The notes: generated by a model from the letters alone, not told the origin. A stretch of DNA of 34,930 nucleotides from Antrodiella citrinella (GCA_004802725.1 SGPM01000292.1:1-34930), one strand, 5' to 3'. Positions 1 to 12,177 are shown, numbered from the stretch's first letter. Made by a program: numbers and translations.

Positions 1-1
1 C

Positions 2-449
2 ACGCCGCGGGGACACGCGTACAGCAACATCCTGGAGATGGACGACGACTCGGGGTCGGGCGTGGACGCTGCGGACTCGGAGGAGTTCGAGCCTGTGCCG
101 CAACAGCAGCGGCCGAGCGCGAAAGCCTTGGGGAAGCGGCGTGTCGTGGAGCCAGACGAGAGCGACAGTACGTGGGACGGTGTTCTCGAATTAATTTTCA
201 CGCTGACAACGTTTGCTTGCAGGTCAATTCGACCCAGACGACATGTTCTACGAGCACAACAACGACTCGCGGCATTCTGAGCCATTGGACGACGCGGATT
301 CGGACGGGGATGGGAATGGATTGCGCCAGAAGCGGTCGGTGCAGTACGTGTACGATGCGGCGGCGGAGAAGACGCGAGAGCGGATTCGGGAGGGGCGGCT
401 GCATTTGGCAGAGACGAATGCGACAGCGTTGGTCGCCATCGTACACTGA
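2..449 (+). CDS. 3' end of an acidic protein gene, function not recognised (partial)
   Basis: The frame is open from base 2 and ends at TGA 447-449; the 5' part lies outside the window. Two exons are seen, <2-167 and 223-449, joined across a 55 nt intron with donor GTACGT and acceptor TTGCTTGCAG. The join keeps the frame. The visible C-terminal part, about 130 residues, is rich in Asp, Glu and Ser, with an AKALGKRR basic patch and a Q-rich stretch. Composition suggests a disordered, possibly nuclear tail. I see no catalytic motif and do not recognise the family. The ATG at base 38 is probably internal, because the frame continues upstream of it. Confidence 0.6.
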
Positions 450-1002
450 CCATGGACGCGTCGTTTTCGTGACCTGTTTGCTTTTGGATCTCGCAGCTTA
501 CAGCTGGGAGTCCTGATCACTCATATACCATAGTATACATACATTCTCATCAGTATCTTTGTAGGATTGGAAGGGTGGGGCGGCGCGTGTATTGATTGTT
601 TGTTGTAGATCCTGTGAATCATTATAGCCGTGAACAATCTCTCAAACCCTTCAAATGAACAAGTTTCATTATATCCAATTTTCGGCGCAGGCGAATAGGG
701 AATGCCTCAACTAGCTTATACATATTTTTGGCTGTCATAAAAAGTCGTCATATAGTTAGCCACGTTGAAGGTCTCAAACTTGAGTTGGTCACTAATACTG
801 CCAGTGGTGTGATTTACAATTTAGATCATAGAACGAGGATATTGTTTCTGATCTTTTACGTTCTCCTCGGCGGAGCCATAGTTCACAAAATTGGAAGGGG
901 AAAGGAAGGGAAAGCATTGTGGCGTCGAGCGTCTATTCGCTGCCGATGAGTCAGAATATTCCGATGTCTGACTTCTTGAATGAGTCTCACTATCTGTCTG
1001 TT
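450..1002. other. Intergenic, no gene seen
   Basis: This is the 3' flank of the first gene. Stop codons are frequent in all frames, and no domain, RNA gene or repeat was recognised. The part from about 820 to 1069 is open on the minus strand and could belong to a longer model of the neighbouring minus-strand secreted ORF, but nothing supports that directly. Confidence 0.4.
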
Positions 1003-1484
1003 TCAAGTTCGAATTTGTATTGCAGTATCGATCCATTTCATCGACCAATGCAATGATATAAGTTGACATGACAAATACCAGTCTGAACTGTCTCCTACAG
1101 TAATCTTCTTAAATGCGACCACACCGCGAATGTGAGGGAGAAGGGGGGAGAACGATGTAGGATGACGGATGACCGTGATATGCGAGCCGCAAGCGGCGCG
1201 GCGAACACTATGGCTGGCAGAAAAAACCTCGTCTACAGCCGCTTGCACGATGCCTGTGATTATCGCTGGTCATAGCGCGACATGTTAATTATGCTGAAAT
1301 GTAAGAGGAACGCGCCCCCGCTGATGACCTGACTAGGCTGGGTACCTCCGGCTGCCTCGATTTCAAGCGGCTTCAAGGTGATGTTCTGCGCTGTTGATGA
1401 AAACGACGATGGGATAGCAGCAGCATGGCAATTCGTAGCGAGGTCGACGAGAGCCAGCAAATAAAGGATGCAACTGGGACCCAT
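1003..1484 (-). CDS. Possible small secreted protein (tentative model)
   Basis: An ATG at 1484-1482 opens a typical signal peptide: short N-region, a hydrophobic core ILYLLALVDLA, and a cleavage-like site near HAAA. Read without splicing the frame stops at 1260 and gives 74 residues. Alternatively a 92 nt intron (1254-1345; donor GTACCC, acceptor ATCACAG) restores an open frame down to 1003 and gives 129 residues. Both are weak models because the donor is not the best match to the local consensus. No domain is recognised. An antisense or chance ORF cannot be excluded; the signal-peptide character is the only positive evidence. Confidence 0.3.
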
Positions 1485-1625
1485 TGCTATGTACTGTGCA
1501 GTTTCGAGCAACCGCTCGGTGGATGAGGATGCAGCCTGTGCAATTCTGAGTCGAGGCTTTGGTAGGGGATGATGATGCGCTGAACCAGCCGTGTTATATC
1601 CGCGAGCAGACGTACATAAATTCAA

Positions 1626-2533
1626 TCCCTAGGTGCACCTCTCTGACACAGAAGGCTGTGGTGAAACAGAGTCAAGGCGACGGTTTCGAACGAGCCTAGC
1701 TGCAAGCCAAGATAGTGCAGACATGACGTCCTTGAACATGAAGGATAATGGAGCGCTGCGGTATCTACACGTCATTCAGCTTTGACGGTGATACAGTCGA
1801 ATTGTGGTGACGGCGTAGCTGGCGACCCGGCGTCATGCAAGACAGTTGTAATGAAAATGCAAAATGCAGAGGTTACGCGGATTTCAAAATGTCAAGCTTT
1901 GTTCGTACGTACATCGTAGATACATTGGCGATAGCTGTTGAATTGTCTTGAGTTTCTTGACGATGTAGAAGACGTTCAATCCGATGACCTAGCAATTGTG
2001 CGAAATCAGCGCTGCAAATCGGCGTTCTGGACCATCGAAGAGGAGATTGATCCCCGGACTAGGTTTCCTATGTAGAAGCCGGATTTTCTGAGTCAGTCCT
2101 CATACAAGAATTGCAAGAAGAAGACGAGACATCTACACCTCCTTGAGCTGGTGCTCACAGTTGCGAAAGAAGCGCTGATTGTCAGTGTCCACAGGCCCAT
2201 CCTGTCGGCTGGAAGCCTCTCCTCGACGGTTTAGATTATGACCAGATGTTCAGTTTGGCATACGACTTTCTTTGGGATGCTCTCCTTTGAGCACCTTCTT
2301 GGAGAGGTTCGAAGCGTTCAGTTAATCCCATTTGCTTCTGAATTGAATGTGAAAGTTTGCGGATGATGGATGGATTGAGTGACAGGATTATAGCAGATAC
2401 GATACCAAGATGAGCCTATGAGATGCTCCTCGCCCAACCGCACAGCTAGCCTTGCCCACCGCAAGAGCATGAGTAGCAACATAGCCCTACTGTATGTCTG
2501 CTAAAAAGTATAAGTTGCAGGGTTCTGGTATGA
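1626..2533. other. Intergenic, no convincing gene
   Basis: About 0.9 kb without a recognisable coding frame on either strand. A short minus-strand open stretch near 2140-2250 could be a terminal exon of the tentative secreted gene starting at 3015, but I found no acceptor to support it. No tRNA, rRNA or tandem repeat was seen. Confidence 0.4.
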
Positions 2534-2768
2534 CAGCTGTTTACCAAACGATAGACCGGGTCGAAGAAACTACACAAACTCGGAGTTCAAAACTTAGCTT
2601 CATCTGAACCTGTCGGCCTGGACTCAGCCAGCCAGGATAGTGCGGCGCCAGCAAGCTTGGTGGCGAAAACAGACTAAAAACTGCTCGGATCAGCTCCGGA
2701 CGACAGCGGAGTTCTTTTTGCTGTGTGTATCATTTTTTCGGGGCGGTCTATCGTTTGGTAAACAGCTG
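2534..2768. repeat. 235 bp segment bounded by perfect 25 bp terminal inverted repeats (MITE-like)
   Basis: Bases 2534-2558 are an exact reverse complement of 2744-2768. Both ends are CAGCTG read outward-in, so the segment begins CAG and ends CTG. The similarity continues inward in imperfect form (CGAAGAAAC on the left against CGAAAAAAT on the right). The interior has no long ORF. No clear target-site duplication longer than a possible GA dinucleotide flanks it. The layout fits a non-autonomous DNA transposon remnant, though a simple foldback repeat is possible. It lies immediately downstream of the tentative minus-strand exon that ends at 2783. Confidence 0.6.
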
Positions 2769-2782
2769 GAAATTCTACTCAC

Positions 2783-3015
2783 GGGTCCGCACGAGAACTC
2801 AGGCTCCGACAACAACGCGAACCTGACTCGGAGTCCAAAGCTGCGAGCCCGAGACCATTGGTGTCTGAGTCAAGCGATTTTCGGGTGTTGGTACGTGGTA
2901 TAACCATAGACGATCCCGATGGTACAACAGCTGCGTGCATGATTGAAGCGGCGGCAATGGTGAGGATGCAGTACAAGAAGATGCGGCCATGACGCGCTTT
3001 AGCGAGCATGGTCAA
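2783..3015 (-). CDS. Possible secreted protein, first exon only (tentative)
   Basis: ATG at 3015 (or 3009) on the minus strand begins a signal-peptide-like N-terminus: basic KARHGR, then hydrophobic IFLYCILTIAAASIM, then a cleavage-like HAAVVPS. About 78 residues are open. The exon can end at 2783 before an excellent donor, GTGAGTAG at 2782-2775, which implies downstream exons on the minus strand. I could not find them, and the inverted-repeat segment lies directly behind the donor. No domain is recognised. It could be a gene truncated by that insertion or a chance ORF. Confidence 0.3.
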
Positions 3016-3284
3016 GAGCGAGAGAGAGGGATGGCGGGATAGAAAATGTTTAGATGGTATATGGAGTTATACGAAGAGTATACGAGACCTGTGTCATCGC
3101 TTTCTTGGAAATAATACACATTGCCGTCAGCCTCCAAAATTCAAATGAAACGAGAAAGAGCCAGCAGCACTGGCAGCCACATCGTAAGCGCTTTTGACTA
3201 AGCTGAGCGCCTATCAGATCCCCCGAGTTTTGTACCTTGGAACCAGCCTGCACCAGCCCAAGTGTCTATAGATTATCCCATGAA

Positions 3285-6200
3285 ATGTTCTCCAAACACA
3301 ATGAAAAATCTGTCGTAGCCATCTCGGCTGAGTTGAGCGATGAGGCCGACTGGCAGGCAGGGACTCTACGACAATTCGTCTATCAACTCAACGTGTGCGC
3401 GTTCGCTTTCGAGCCTATTGCTGGATTGTTCGCAATTGGTGAGAGTACTACGGTCATCATCATTTCGAACCGTGCTGAACAGTTTGGGTGAATCATAGGA
3501 ACGACGATAGGTGATATAGACCTCTACGGGGCTCCCGGTGTACATCTTCGTTTGTCCGTCTCCGACAACGCCAAGATCAGCTTTCTACAGTTCGCTACGT
3601 CATTGTCAAGATTGCTTTGTGTCGGTAATGAATCCTGTCTGTCTTCAGTCTTTGTCGAATACTGATTCAGATGTAGATGAGCACGACCGACTACATGTGT
3701 GGGATCTGGTCACGCCAGGGAAGCCCAGATTGCAGAAGATCATGAATTTTCGCCATCCGGTAACGTATGTTGAACATTCATACATGAATCCAAAATGAGC
3801 TGAATAGATATGTAACCTTATCGGCTTGTGTAGGGCCTTGACCCTGTCTCCATCTCATCAACATGTACGCAACTTCACACTCTAAGCTGCTTTGCTATGA
3901 CTGACTATAGCACCCGCATACAGGCCTTCGTTGCTTTAGCAAACGGACAAGTGCACACGTACGACTTATTGTGTTCACGTGTTTCCCCTTTCAAGATGCC
4001 TAACATGTGGAGGTTGTACGAAGAGAAGATGTTGGCACGTGGAAACTCTGACAGTTCGTCTGGTTCAGCCGGCTCTGTCGAGTCGTAAGTCCTCTCAGCC
4101 ATTTAATTTACGTTGTATTCATGAAAATCCTGAAACAGACAGCTCCCGCTGGATTTGATGGTACATCCTAGAGATTTGAATCTGCTGTTTGTTGTATATG
4201 GAGGTAAGCCCTCATGCAAAATCTCCGATTGTCCTTGCTCAACCATCGTATCAGGTGGTGTAATTTTATCCGAACTGGTGGGAACATGTTCCGCTCCTGT
4301 GCATATCGCATTTATCTGATATCGACTGAGAAGTCTCAACAAAATACCCTTCGTGCGTACGAACTTGAATTACCCCCAGGTGCCCCAGGAGGCACAGGTT
4401 ACCACTCACAAGATATCCTAACACATCGAAAACCATCCGTAACTGCTTTTGCCATTCACCCTTCTGGACATTTCTTCGCCGTCGGCCACGCCGATGGCTC
4501 CATCGCGTTTTGGGCAATGGAAGACGAGGACAAGCCGCTGCTGGTAAGGACTCTGGACGAAGATGACATCCATCTTGTGGACGCCAACAAATTGGACGAA
4601 GCACTATCTGCTCCAAAGAATACAGATGCTCCTAGAGAACCTATTTTCAAGCTTTCTTGGAGCGGTTTTCCGAACTCTACCGATCCTCGAGGTGGAGAAA
4701 CTGTGTTGACAATACTTGGCGGGTTGAGGAACGATGAGCCCCCGGGAGTTACTGCTTACCTGCTTCCCGCGTTCAATCCGGGAGAACCGCGGTCACCATC
4801 GGATCCATCAGCAGGTCTCCATCCGTTCTTCAAGGCCGCGATGAGGAAATCTCTTGTGCCGACCAACGCGTACACCTATTTCACCAAGGGGATTACCCAG
4901 GACTTCCTGCTTGTTCCCCGCGGCAGCCCGCACTTCTCTGGCACCTGGGACCCGGTGTCCATCATCTTGATGTCGGAATACGCAGGTAACACAAGGGCGA
5001 TAGAAGCTTATCAATTTCCTCCCCCGTCATTCATATCGCAAGCTCCTCCGCCGACCGCAAATAACGAGACGGCGGCTCCTTCTGGAAGCGTCGACACTGA
5101 AGTCGTTAGTCCCATTGACGTGCTTACAGACGAGCTGGCAAATACCCTAGAATTTATGCAAGTGACGGACGATCCGCAACAACTCAGGTTGCCACCCTCA
5201 TCGTGGAACGGTCCGAGTGGTATCGTGAGCGGGCAGTTGGTCGTTCTGGAACGAGACGCGTATGAGATCTTCGTGGATGACCGGGACGTCGATCACACCG
5301 CCGAGCTCCGATTACATGGAGGGGTTGCGTGGGTAGAAGATTTCCAGGGCGAGATGAAGCTCATGAAGGTGCATACGATCTGCCCATGACTATTCAGTCG
5401 TGTTGCTCACCAATCGATTCTGTGTCTTAGCTTCAACCTCATCGCATTTTCATGACGCACCACAGTGACCTTACCATTCGGTTCCAAGATCTCAGCGCGC
5501 AGCTGCTCGTTAGCTCGGATGCCTCACCTCTTCAACGCTCATACCCGAACCCGCTACCAGCATTGACGATAGATATGAAGTGCGTCCTCGGAGATCCGGC
5601 CATCGCAACACGTACATCTCCTACGTTCATCGACCAGGCTCACATTGCATCTATGCATTTGGCTTCCGAGTCTTTGGAATGCGCAGTGGTACTGAAGACG
5701 GGAGACGTGGTCCTATATAGGCTCATACACGCTGGAGGACCGCACGAGCTTAAGGACGAGGAACTGGTGACCTTGCATCATATACTCGCTGCGCCAGGTT
5801 ACAGATTCAGACCGGAGTTCGCGATCATGGCTAAAATGGGGCCTGCGACTGCTTTCGCAATCTCGGACATAGGTAAGCTTACCCATCTCAGGCTCTTGTT
5901 GGATGACTAATACGAAATTTATTCGCAGGATTTATGGCTGTGGCGTACACTTCGGGCACCCTACTCATTGTCAACATGCGTGGTCCCACCGTCCTATTCC
6001 GCGGTCTGTCCGAGACGAAGTCGAGCTTTTTGCACCGCAAAGATCACGTGGACCCCGTGGTTTCTTTGACATGGACGGTTAGCGGCACAGCGGCAGGTTC
6101 GTGTCATCTTTCATTCAAGTGTCGATTTTGCTTATCTGTGATGTCAGACGCTACGTATCGAGTGCTGCTAATAGCCACAAATGATGGCGGATCATCCACC

Positions 6201-7502
6201 ATCTACAGTCTGGCACGGTCGCAGACCGGCACGTGGACTGTCAAAGACTCCGCTGAACCTGCAGAAGCCATTTCGCATCCTATTTCTGGCGGCTCTTTGG
6301 TCATCGACGCTAGAAGTGGCGCGCGATGTCGGGCAAATCGCCATGGTCTGGCTACCGCTTTGGCATCTTCACCAGAGGATGCGATGATCAGGGATGTGCG
6401 GAAAACCATCTGGGTAAGTGCTGGTGCGAAGGGTGCAAAGTGCGTAGTGAATATCACCGGTGAGAGGGTTGAGCGAGTTGACTGGGGGAGCAAGGCGGGG
6501 AAGGTTGAAAGAGTTGAGATCGTTCACAAGAACTGTACGTCTGCATTTCCCTGGGGTTCTGCGCACCACTGAAACCAAAACTTCTGGTCTCAGCGGCAGC
6601 CGTTTTAGTCGCATTCACGGATCGACGTCAGGCCCTCATATACTCTTTACCGTTCCTCGAGCTGCTGCATACCGTCCAGATTGAACGATCGCCGTCAGAG
6701 TGAGCTCGGTGTGCGCCCCCGTCTGTTCATCTACTAACAGGGTCTTCAGATCCATCATGACGGATTCAACTGGCGATTATATTGAGCTTGTGCGACATCC
6801 GACCTCTGGATTGATATCCCGAGCCATTTATGGGACGTTGTTCAACATCCGTCGGTCCGGTCCATATGAACCGCCGACTGTCACTTTCACGCATGAGAAG
6901 AGAATCATGCCTCCTCAGCCTCAACCTGTCTCCGTCGGTCCCACCTCGTATATCGCCTCGTGGATAGGTTATATCACAAGCCAGGGAATGACTGGAGAGC
7001 AGATGGACGTATTGCGTGAGTAATGGCCCGTCTGTTCACAGGAGGAGCATATTCTAATAAATAGGTGATTCTAGTGGCTGGCCCGGATCGACCTGTGGCG
7101 CAACCTACTCCAAAGGATCGCGTCATCGTCCAGGACGCAAGCACTGCCTCCGGAAGTACTGCATACGATGCTTACAGCGCCCAAGCACAAGGGATGGCTG
7201 CGTCCGCAGCCACGACTGCAAGCAATCTGTACAGTAGACTTGGGGCGGCACTTGCTGAACGAACGTGAGCATGACTCACTCTGTGCATATGGCAACATCT
7301 TAATGACCCACTTGCGAATTTGATAGCGAGAATCTGGGTCAGCTCCAGGAATCGTTCGATTCGCTGGAGCAAGGAAGTAAGAAGATGTTGTCTCAGGTAA
7401 GTCGCTTCGTCTTGTGCTCTCCTATCAGTGTGCTGATCCTTCCGAAATCAGAGTAAGAGCATGGCAGCTCAGCAAACAGCGAAACGGTGGTTTGGACTTT
7501 AG
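3285..7502 (+). CDS. Lethal giant larvae / Sro7 / tomosyn family protein with C-terminal R-SNARE-like motif
   Basis: Predicted 1124-residue regulator of exocytosis. Lgl/Sro7/tomosyn proteins are WD40 double-propeller proteins that bind plasma-membrane t-SNAREs and Sec4-type Rabs. Sixteen exons: 3285-3438, 3499-3624, 3677-3764, 3834-3864, 3924-4084, 4139-4203, 4255-4277, 4331-5368, 5431-5872, 5929-6096, 6148-6534, 6594-6699, 6741-7015, 7075-7264, 7327-7396, 7452-7502. All phases join and sum to 3375 nt. Family signatures seen are DWQAGTLRQF near the N-terminus, LHVWDL, ELELPPGAPGG, HPSGHFFAVGHADGSIAFW, and LVAFTDRRQALIYSLPFLEL. The last 52 residues (1073-1124) form an R-SNARE-like heptad tail with Arg1084 at the zero-layer position of LAERTENL, ending KRWFGL as tomosyn ends in a KWYQF-type tail. 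An in-frame ATG at 3237 would add 16 residues; 3285 was preferred because the family-like N-terminus follows it. Confidence 0.93.
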
Positions 7503-9227
7503 AGACAAGTATGGATATAGTCGGTGTGCTTTTGTTGTTGTACATTCATGTTCCGAATGTTTCCTCGCTATTTACGGACCCTCTTGCACATATATTATTG
7601 GTTCTGCAGCCGCAGCTTATCTCTCCAACGCTCGCATATGCTTGACATGTCACTGTCAATACAACGTCCCTTGTCTGGTAGCAGTAAAGACCATTTGGTC
7701 TGACATCGAGCCAGACGTAAACATGCGCTGCTTTCGTCGATCAGAACAGGAAACTGGCACTTACAGGTGGTATTGGATGAGTTGTATAGAGCGTGAACGT
7801 AGAAGGTTTCGCTGGATATTCATCGGAGGAAGTGTATATGCATAGCCTTCGACATTGTGACGCGATATACAGGGATTGTTCCCACAAGACGCCATGCGAT
7901 ATAACGACTGCGTCAGACTGATTCGCGGTCACCCAGCTATGTACAGTTCACCTTGATGTCTCCGATTTCCACCTTGGCTTCCACGCTATGTCATAACGTC
8001 ACTGGCAATTGCCATACGATAGGTATTGTTATTTTTTTTTACGTTGCAGTGCTGTTTACAATTTGAAATTTGATTACGATTGTACTCGGCAAATCCCGTG
8101 CCAGCACTGCGCAGCAGGCAGCGCCTACCTCACGGAATCATCTCCTCATAATGGTATGTGCCTTTACTACATTGTTCGGAACTCGCTGATAGTCTCATTA
8201 CACGACAGCCGTGCATGGTCTGGTCAACATGTCAGACAAGCCTGTAGTTCGATTCACAGAATGCTTCAATCTACTTGCTCACCGCGTGGATCTTTAAGCG
8301 AGAACATCTATGTACCTCGGTGCTGGAAGCTACTGATCAAATTTCGCACTCATTGGTCGCCGAGGCTTCTGTCACATCCTTTCTCAAGCTTGCATATGGG
8401 GTATCACATGAACGCGATATATTGACTCCAGTACTACTTCTTGGTTTACATCAGGCTTCTCAGCTCGGTACAATACCTAGTGGCGGATCTTCTACCCCAC
8501 TTGCAACATTTCGTCAGCAGAGCGTTGTATAGAGCCATCGCGCATTTGTGAGGCACCCTGACCGAAAGCCAGGACATCGGAAACACAAGATCATGGCCAC
8601 TATACTATGCATCGTAAGTGGAGCACTCCGAGCATGGCTCATATACCCCTCATTTATTTCGTTCCCAGATGGAACCATGTCGTTGCTATTTTGACTTCGG
8701 GGTAACCAACATCTCGGGCCCACAGGGTCCAGCTAAGATAGTTTGGAACATCACGAATACGCATCGACAGTGCGTTATATGACGAAAAATAGACAGAACG
8801 ACGGCCTTTTGCAGCTCTTCTTGCGTTATAGATCTCTCAGGCTACCTCCATGCGGTCCCTATGTAGCACCCGTTGCTCATACTGGCGTTCGGTGTCTTCA
8901 TCTCGCTGCTCTGTCGAAATGGACTACAGTTCAAGCAAGTGTCCATGTGGCTCATGATCTGGCTATGCTTCATCCTGTGAACAAGACCTGTCAAGTCGGG
9001 TTTTGTCCAGCTTCACCGCGCGGTTTCAATCTATATCCTCTGCGTTCAGTATCTGATTGTGCTGATTTTAGGAAGCACAGGTCCGTTCCCAGGGTCGCGC
9101 GCGGTCTATCGTGTTACATTGGCAAGAATACTCTTCGCAGTTAGAACCACAAGGGCTGTTGAACACGAGGCTATTATTGTCTTCCTTCTCCTTGGAGACA
9201 CCAACCATCCGAATGGCTATAAGAGTC
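7503..9227. other. 1.7 kb intergenic, no gene recognised
   Basis: Between the tomosyn gene and the first protease. Open stretches of up to about 140 codons occur on the plus strand (7414-7845, 8009-8425, 8743-9144), but none shows domain motifs, and none could be joined by good splice sites into a recognisable protein. It may hold a lost or very diverged gene. No tRNA or tandem repeat was seen. Confidence 0.4.
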
Positions 9228-9232
9228 GACAA
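9228..9232 (+). promoter_or_regulatory. Possible TATA box of aspartic protease 1
   Basis: TATAAG at 9228 lies 55 bp upstream of the protease 1 start codon. It differs from the longer TATAAATACGAAG element shared by proteases 2 and 3. Identified by sequence only. Confidence 0.35.
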
Positions 9233-9282
9233 CGATGCTCTGTCAAGTCCCCAGATTCCAGCTCATCTCAACCTCATTCACA

Positions 9283-11060
9283 ATGTTCTCTGCCTCCTCC
9301 CTCATCGTGACCCTCACCCTCGCCCTCGCGGTAGCAGCGAACCCGCTCCTGGCTCGCGAGCCCCTTGTAACTTTGCCTTTCGCCAAGAGGGTCAACGTTA
9401 CTGGCACGTCTACCCTCATCCAGCACGACCAGGCTCGTGCCAGGGGTCTCAAGCGTTTGGGACAGGCCAGAGCTGGGGGTGTCGTTTCGGACGCTGTCGA
9501 CGTCCCAGCCACCAACGAGCTCGTTGACTATGTTGTGAATGTAAGTCTGAGTATGCCTTTGCATCCTCGCCATCGTTGAAAAGACGGATCTCCATAGGTT
9601 GGCGTTGGCACACCTGCTACTACGTGTAAGTGACCTCAGAAAGTTTTTTCAATATATATCAACCTCAAACTATGCTTTAGACTCGCTGTTGGTCGATACC
9701 GGCAGTTCTAACACATGGGTCGGTGCTGGAAAGAAGTTCGTGAAGACGTCTTCGTCGGTTCAAACCAAGGATCGCGTTGTAAGTCGTAATTGTCTCTGAT
9801 CTGCGACATCAATAACCGTATCCACAGTCTGTCACTTACGGGTCTGGCGAATTCTCTGGTAAGTGGGTCCCATGCTGATCGAATGTAGACAAATACTGAG
9901 GAACGTTCTTAAGGAAATGAATTCACCGATACAGTGACTATCGGTTCTCTCGTGATCAAAGGACAATCCATTGGTGTTGCCACTTCGTCGCAAGGATTTT
10001 CTGGTGTGGACGGCATTCTCGGGTATGTAGTATCTCTTCAGATATCTTTCGTCGACTGACTATCCCTTCTCGTAGTATCGGCCCCGTTGACCTCACCTCA
10101 GGTATGATTGCCAAGACCTTGTCACCTTATGGCATAATACCAATGCATTTTCATAGACACGCTTTCTCCTGACACCAGAAACACAATCCCAACCGGTCAG
10201 TTACAGCCATTGCAAGACTACCACATGACTAACCCCTCCCGTCCAAAAAGTCACCGACAACCTGTTCTCCTCGGGTAGTATCTCGGAGAACCTGGTTGCC
10301 GTTTCTTTCGAGCCAACGACTTCGGAGACTGCCGCGAACGGAGAGCTCACATTTGGTGGCACTGATTCGTCCAAGTTCACCGGATCTATCTCCTTCGCGT
10401 ATGTCTTCCGAATCATTGATTTTCCACTTTTATCACTGAACTAGCTTTGCAGGCCTATTACCGGTACATCTCCTGCATCTGAGTTCTGGGGAATCGATCA
10501 AAGCGTCACCTACGGCACAAATACCAACATCCTGTCCTCTACTGCTGGTATTGTTGACACTGGTACCACTCTCACCTTACTGGCTTCCGGTGAGTTGTAT
10601 GACATCGCTGATACCGACTACGCTGGTTGAGCTATTTCACCGTAGATGCCCTTGCCAAATACCAAAAGGCGACGGGAGCTGTGAACGACAATGCCACCGG
10701 TTTGCTCAAGCTCACCACCGCCCAGTTCAACAATCTTCAGAGCTTGTTCTTCAACATCAACGGTCAGCAGTTCGAGCTCACCGCCAACGCTCAGATCTGG
10801 CCCGTACGTCTGTTCGTTGCTGTCTTAGGCCACTGATTCTCATTAAATCCTTTCTGATACAGAGAAATCTGAACACCGCCATTGGTGGAAGCGCAAATAG
10901 CATCTACCTCATCGTGGGTGACCTCGGAACGGACAGCGGCGAGGGTCTTGACTTCATCAACGGTCAGACATTCTTGGAGCGCTTCTATGCCGTCTTCGAT
11001 ACCGCCAACAAACGTGTCGGTTTGGCGACAACATCGTTCACTCAGGCTACCACCAACTAA
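9283..11060 (+). CDS. Aspartic protease 1, polyporopepsin type (peptidase family A1), secreted
   Basis: Predicted 409-residue secreted pepsin-fold endopeptidase. Eleven exons: 9283-9540, 9598-9625, 9681-9778, 9828-9858, 9914-10022, 10076-10101, 10157-10195, 10251-10398, 10453-10589, 10646-10803, 10863-11060. They sum to 1230 nt. Signal peptide residues 1 to about 18 (LIVTLTLALAVAAN), then a basic propeptide up to about 75-80. The mature part starts near VPATNELVDYVV. Catalytic Asp101 is in DTGSSNTWVG and Asp281 in IVDTGTTLTL; the flap is VTYGSG. It closely matches the polyporopepsin pattern, including SVYLIV-like and GEGLDFINGQTFLERFY segments. Compared with its two downstream paralogues it has two extra phase-1 introns (9859-9913 and 10102-10156). 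First of a tandem array of three. Likely digests external protein. Confidence 0.93.
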
Positions 11061-12067
11061 ATTTTGTACTGCACTCGAACTTTGGGTTTTTATCGAGTAG
11101 CATACCCTGTCTTTTTCGACTCGCTGCCCAGCAACTCTTCTGCCTCGTTCTCTCAAGATGTGTCATTAACAATATCATTTCTCAGTTGCTTGTTTTCCGT
11201 CATTTTGTTCGACAGTTCAACATGGCGCCCAACGTCCATCAGGATTGACGGGTGATGCATCCGTCAACATTTCTCTGTCCGCATCGTCGTCGTCGTCGTT
11301 CGGACATTCGTATTCCCGCGCCAATGCTTCGCCGTGCGACAATTTTCCTCCCGAGTTCGCCCCGACGCCATTGTCTCGGCCTCTATTGCAAGAGCTGCGC
11401 AGTCACCTTCCTGAGCAGCTTCCATGAATTGATGGAGTCCGCATGACCGCGTTGGCTCTGATGCACAACTTCTCCCAGGATTACCTTCTCAACAGCGCGT
11501 CGCACGCCAGTCGCGTCGGCAATGATTGGCATTTTGGCAGAAAATGACCGTTGACCCAGCGTTGCCAAGTTGAGCTCGTATTTTCCCTTTATGCAACTAC
11601 AACAACTACTGGTGATGTAAACTGCTCTTCTATCGCATGACTTGGTGAGTTTATCAAGTCTCTTATCCGAGTGGAGCAAACGCTCAATATAAATCTTCAT
11701 TTTAGTGCCACCTTAGGACCTTTTTTGGAGAAGTTACTAGCGGACATCGTTAACCATCAACCATATTCTTCGCGATTCGTATCCATGAATTGGGCGATGT
11801 GGCGTCGCGCACTCATGTCCATCTTTTGGGTCATCGCCATAAGATGTCAACGTTACGGTCGACGCGAACCAATCCTCGGGCTCCCAACTGCTATTGGTAC
11901 GTATAACTCTTCCGTTGACTTCGCTTCGACTGCTTGAGTCAGATTGTGCAGATGCAGTAGGTACTCAACCACGACGGTCTGCCCACAACCGTCAACCGCA
12001 AAAACATCATCAACGCTCTTCACCTCCGGCGTGTTTGAGCTATGCTCGCGCCTCCAGCAACGTGACA
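11061..12067. other. Intergenic between proteases 1 and 2
   Basis: About 1 kb. The first 50 bp or so are the protease 1 3' UTR, which recurs in the inverted relic at 16722-16849. Open frames here (for example 11383-11700 minus and 11671-11937 plus) show no family motif. No repeat or RNA gene was recognised. Confidence 0.4.
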
Positions 12068-12080
12068 TATAAATACGAAG
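12068..12080 (+). promoter_or_regulatory. TATA element of aspartic protease 2
   Basis: TATAAATACGAAG, 110 bp upstream of the protease 2 ATG. The same 13 bases occur upstream of protease 3 at 14783-14795, which supports a shared core promoter kept since duplication. A CCTTCC-rich tract (about 12126-12145) lies between it and the ATG, as is common in fungal 5' UTRs. Confidence 0.6.
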
Positions 12081-12177
12081 AGACTTTGTCGTAGTACCAC
12101 AAAGCGCTTTGGCCGCATCCGCCTCTCCTTCCTTCCTTCCTTCTTCAGTCTTCGTCGTATTTTTTGGATCCATCATC

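Noticed and set aside
4278..4330. Continuing the tomosyn frame without an intron here
   Set aside because: The unspliced frame meets a stop within 16 codons; removal of 53 nt joins LSEL to KSQQNTLRAYELELPPG in phase.
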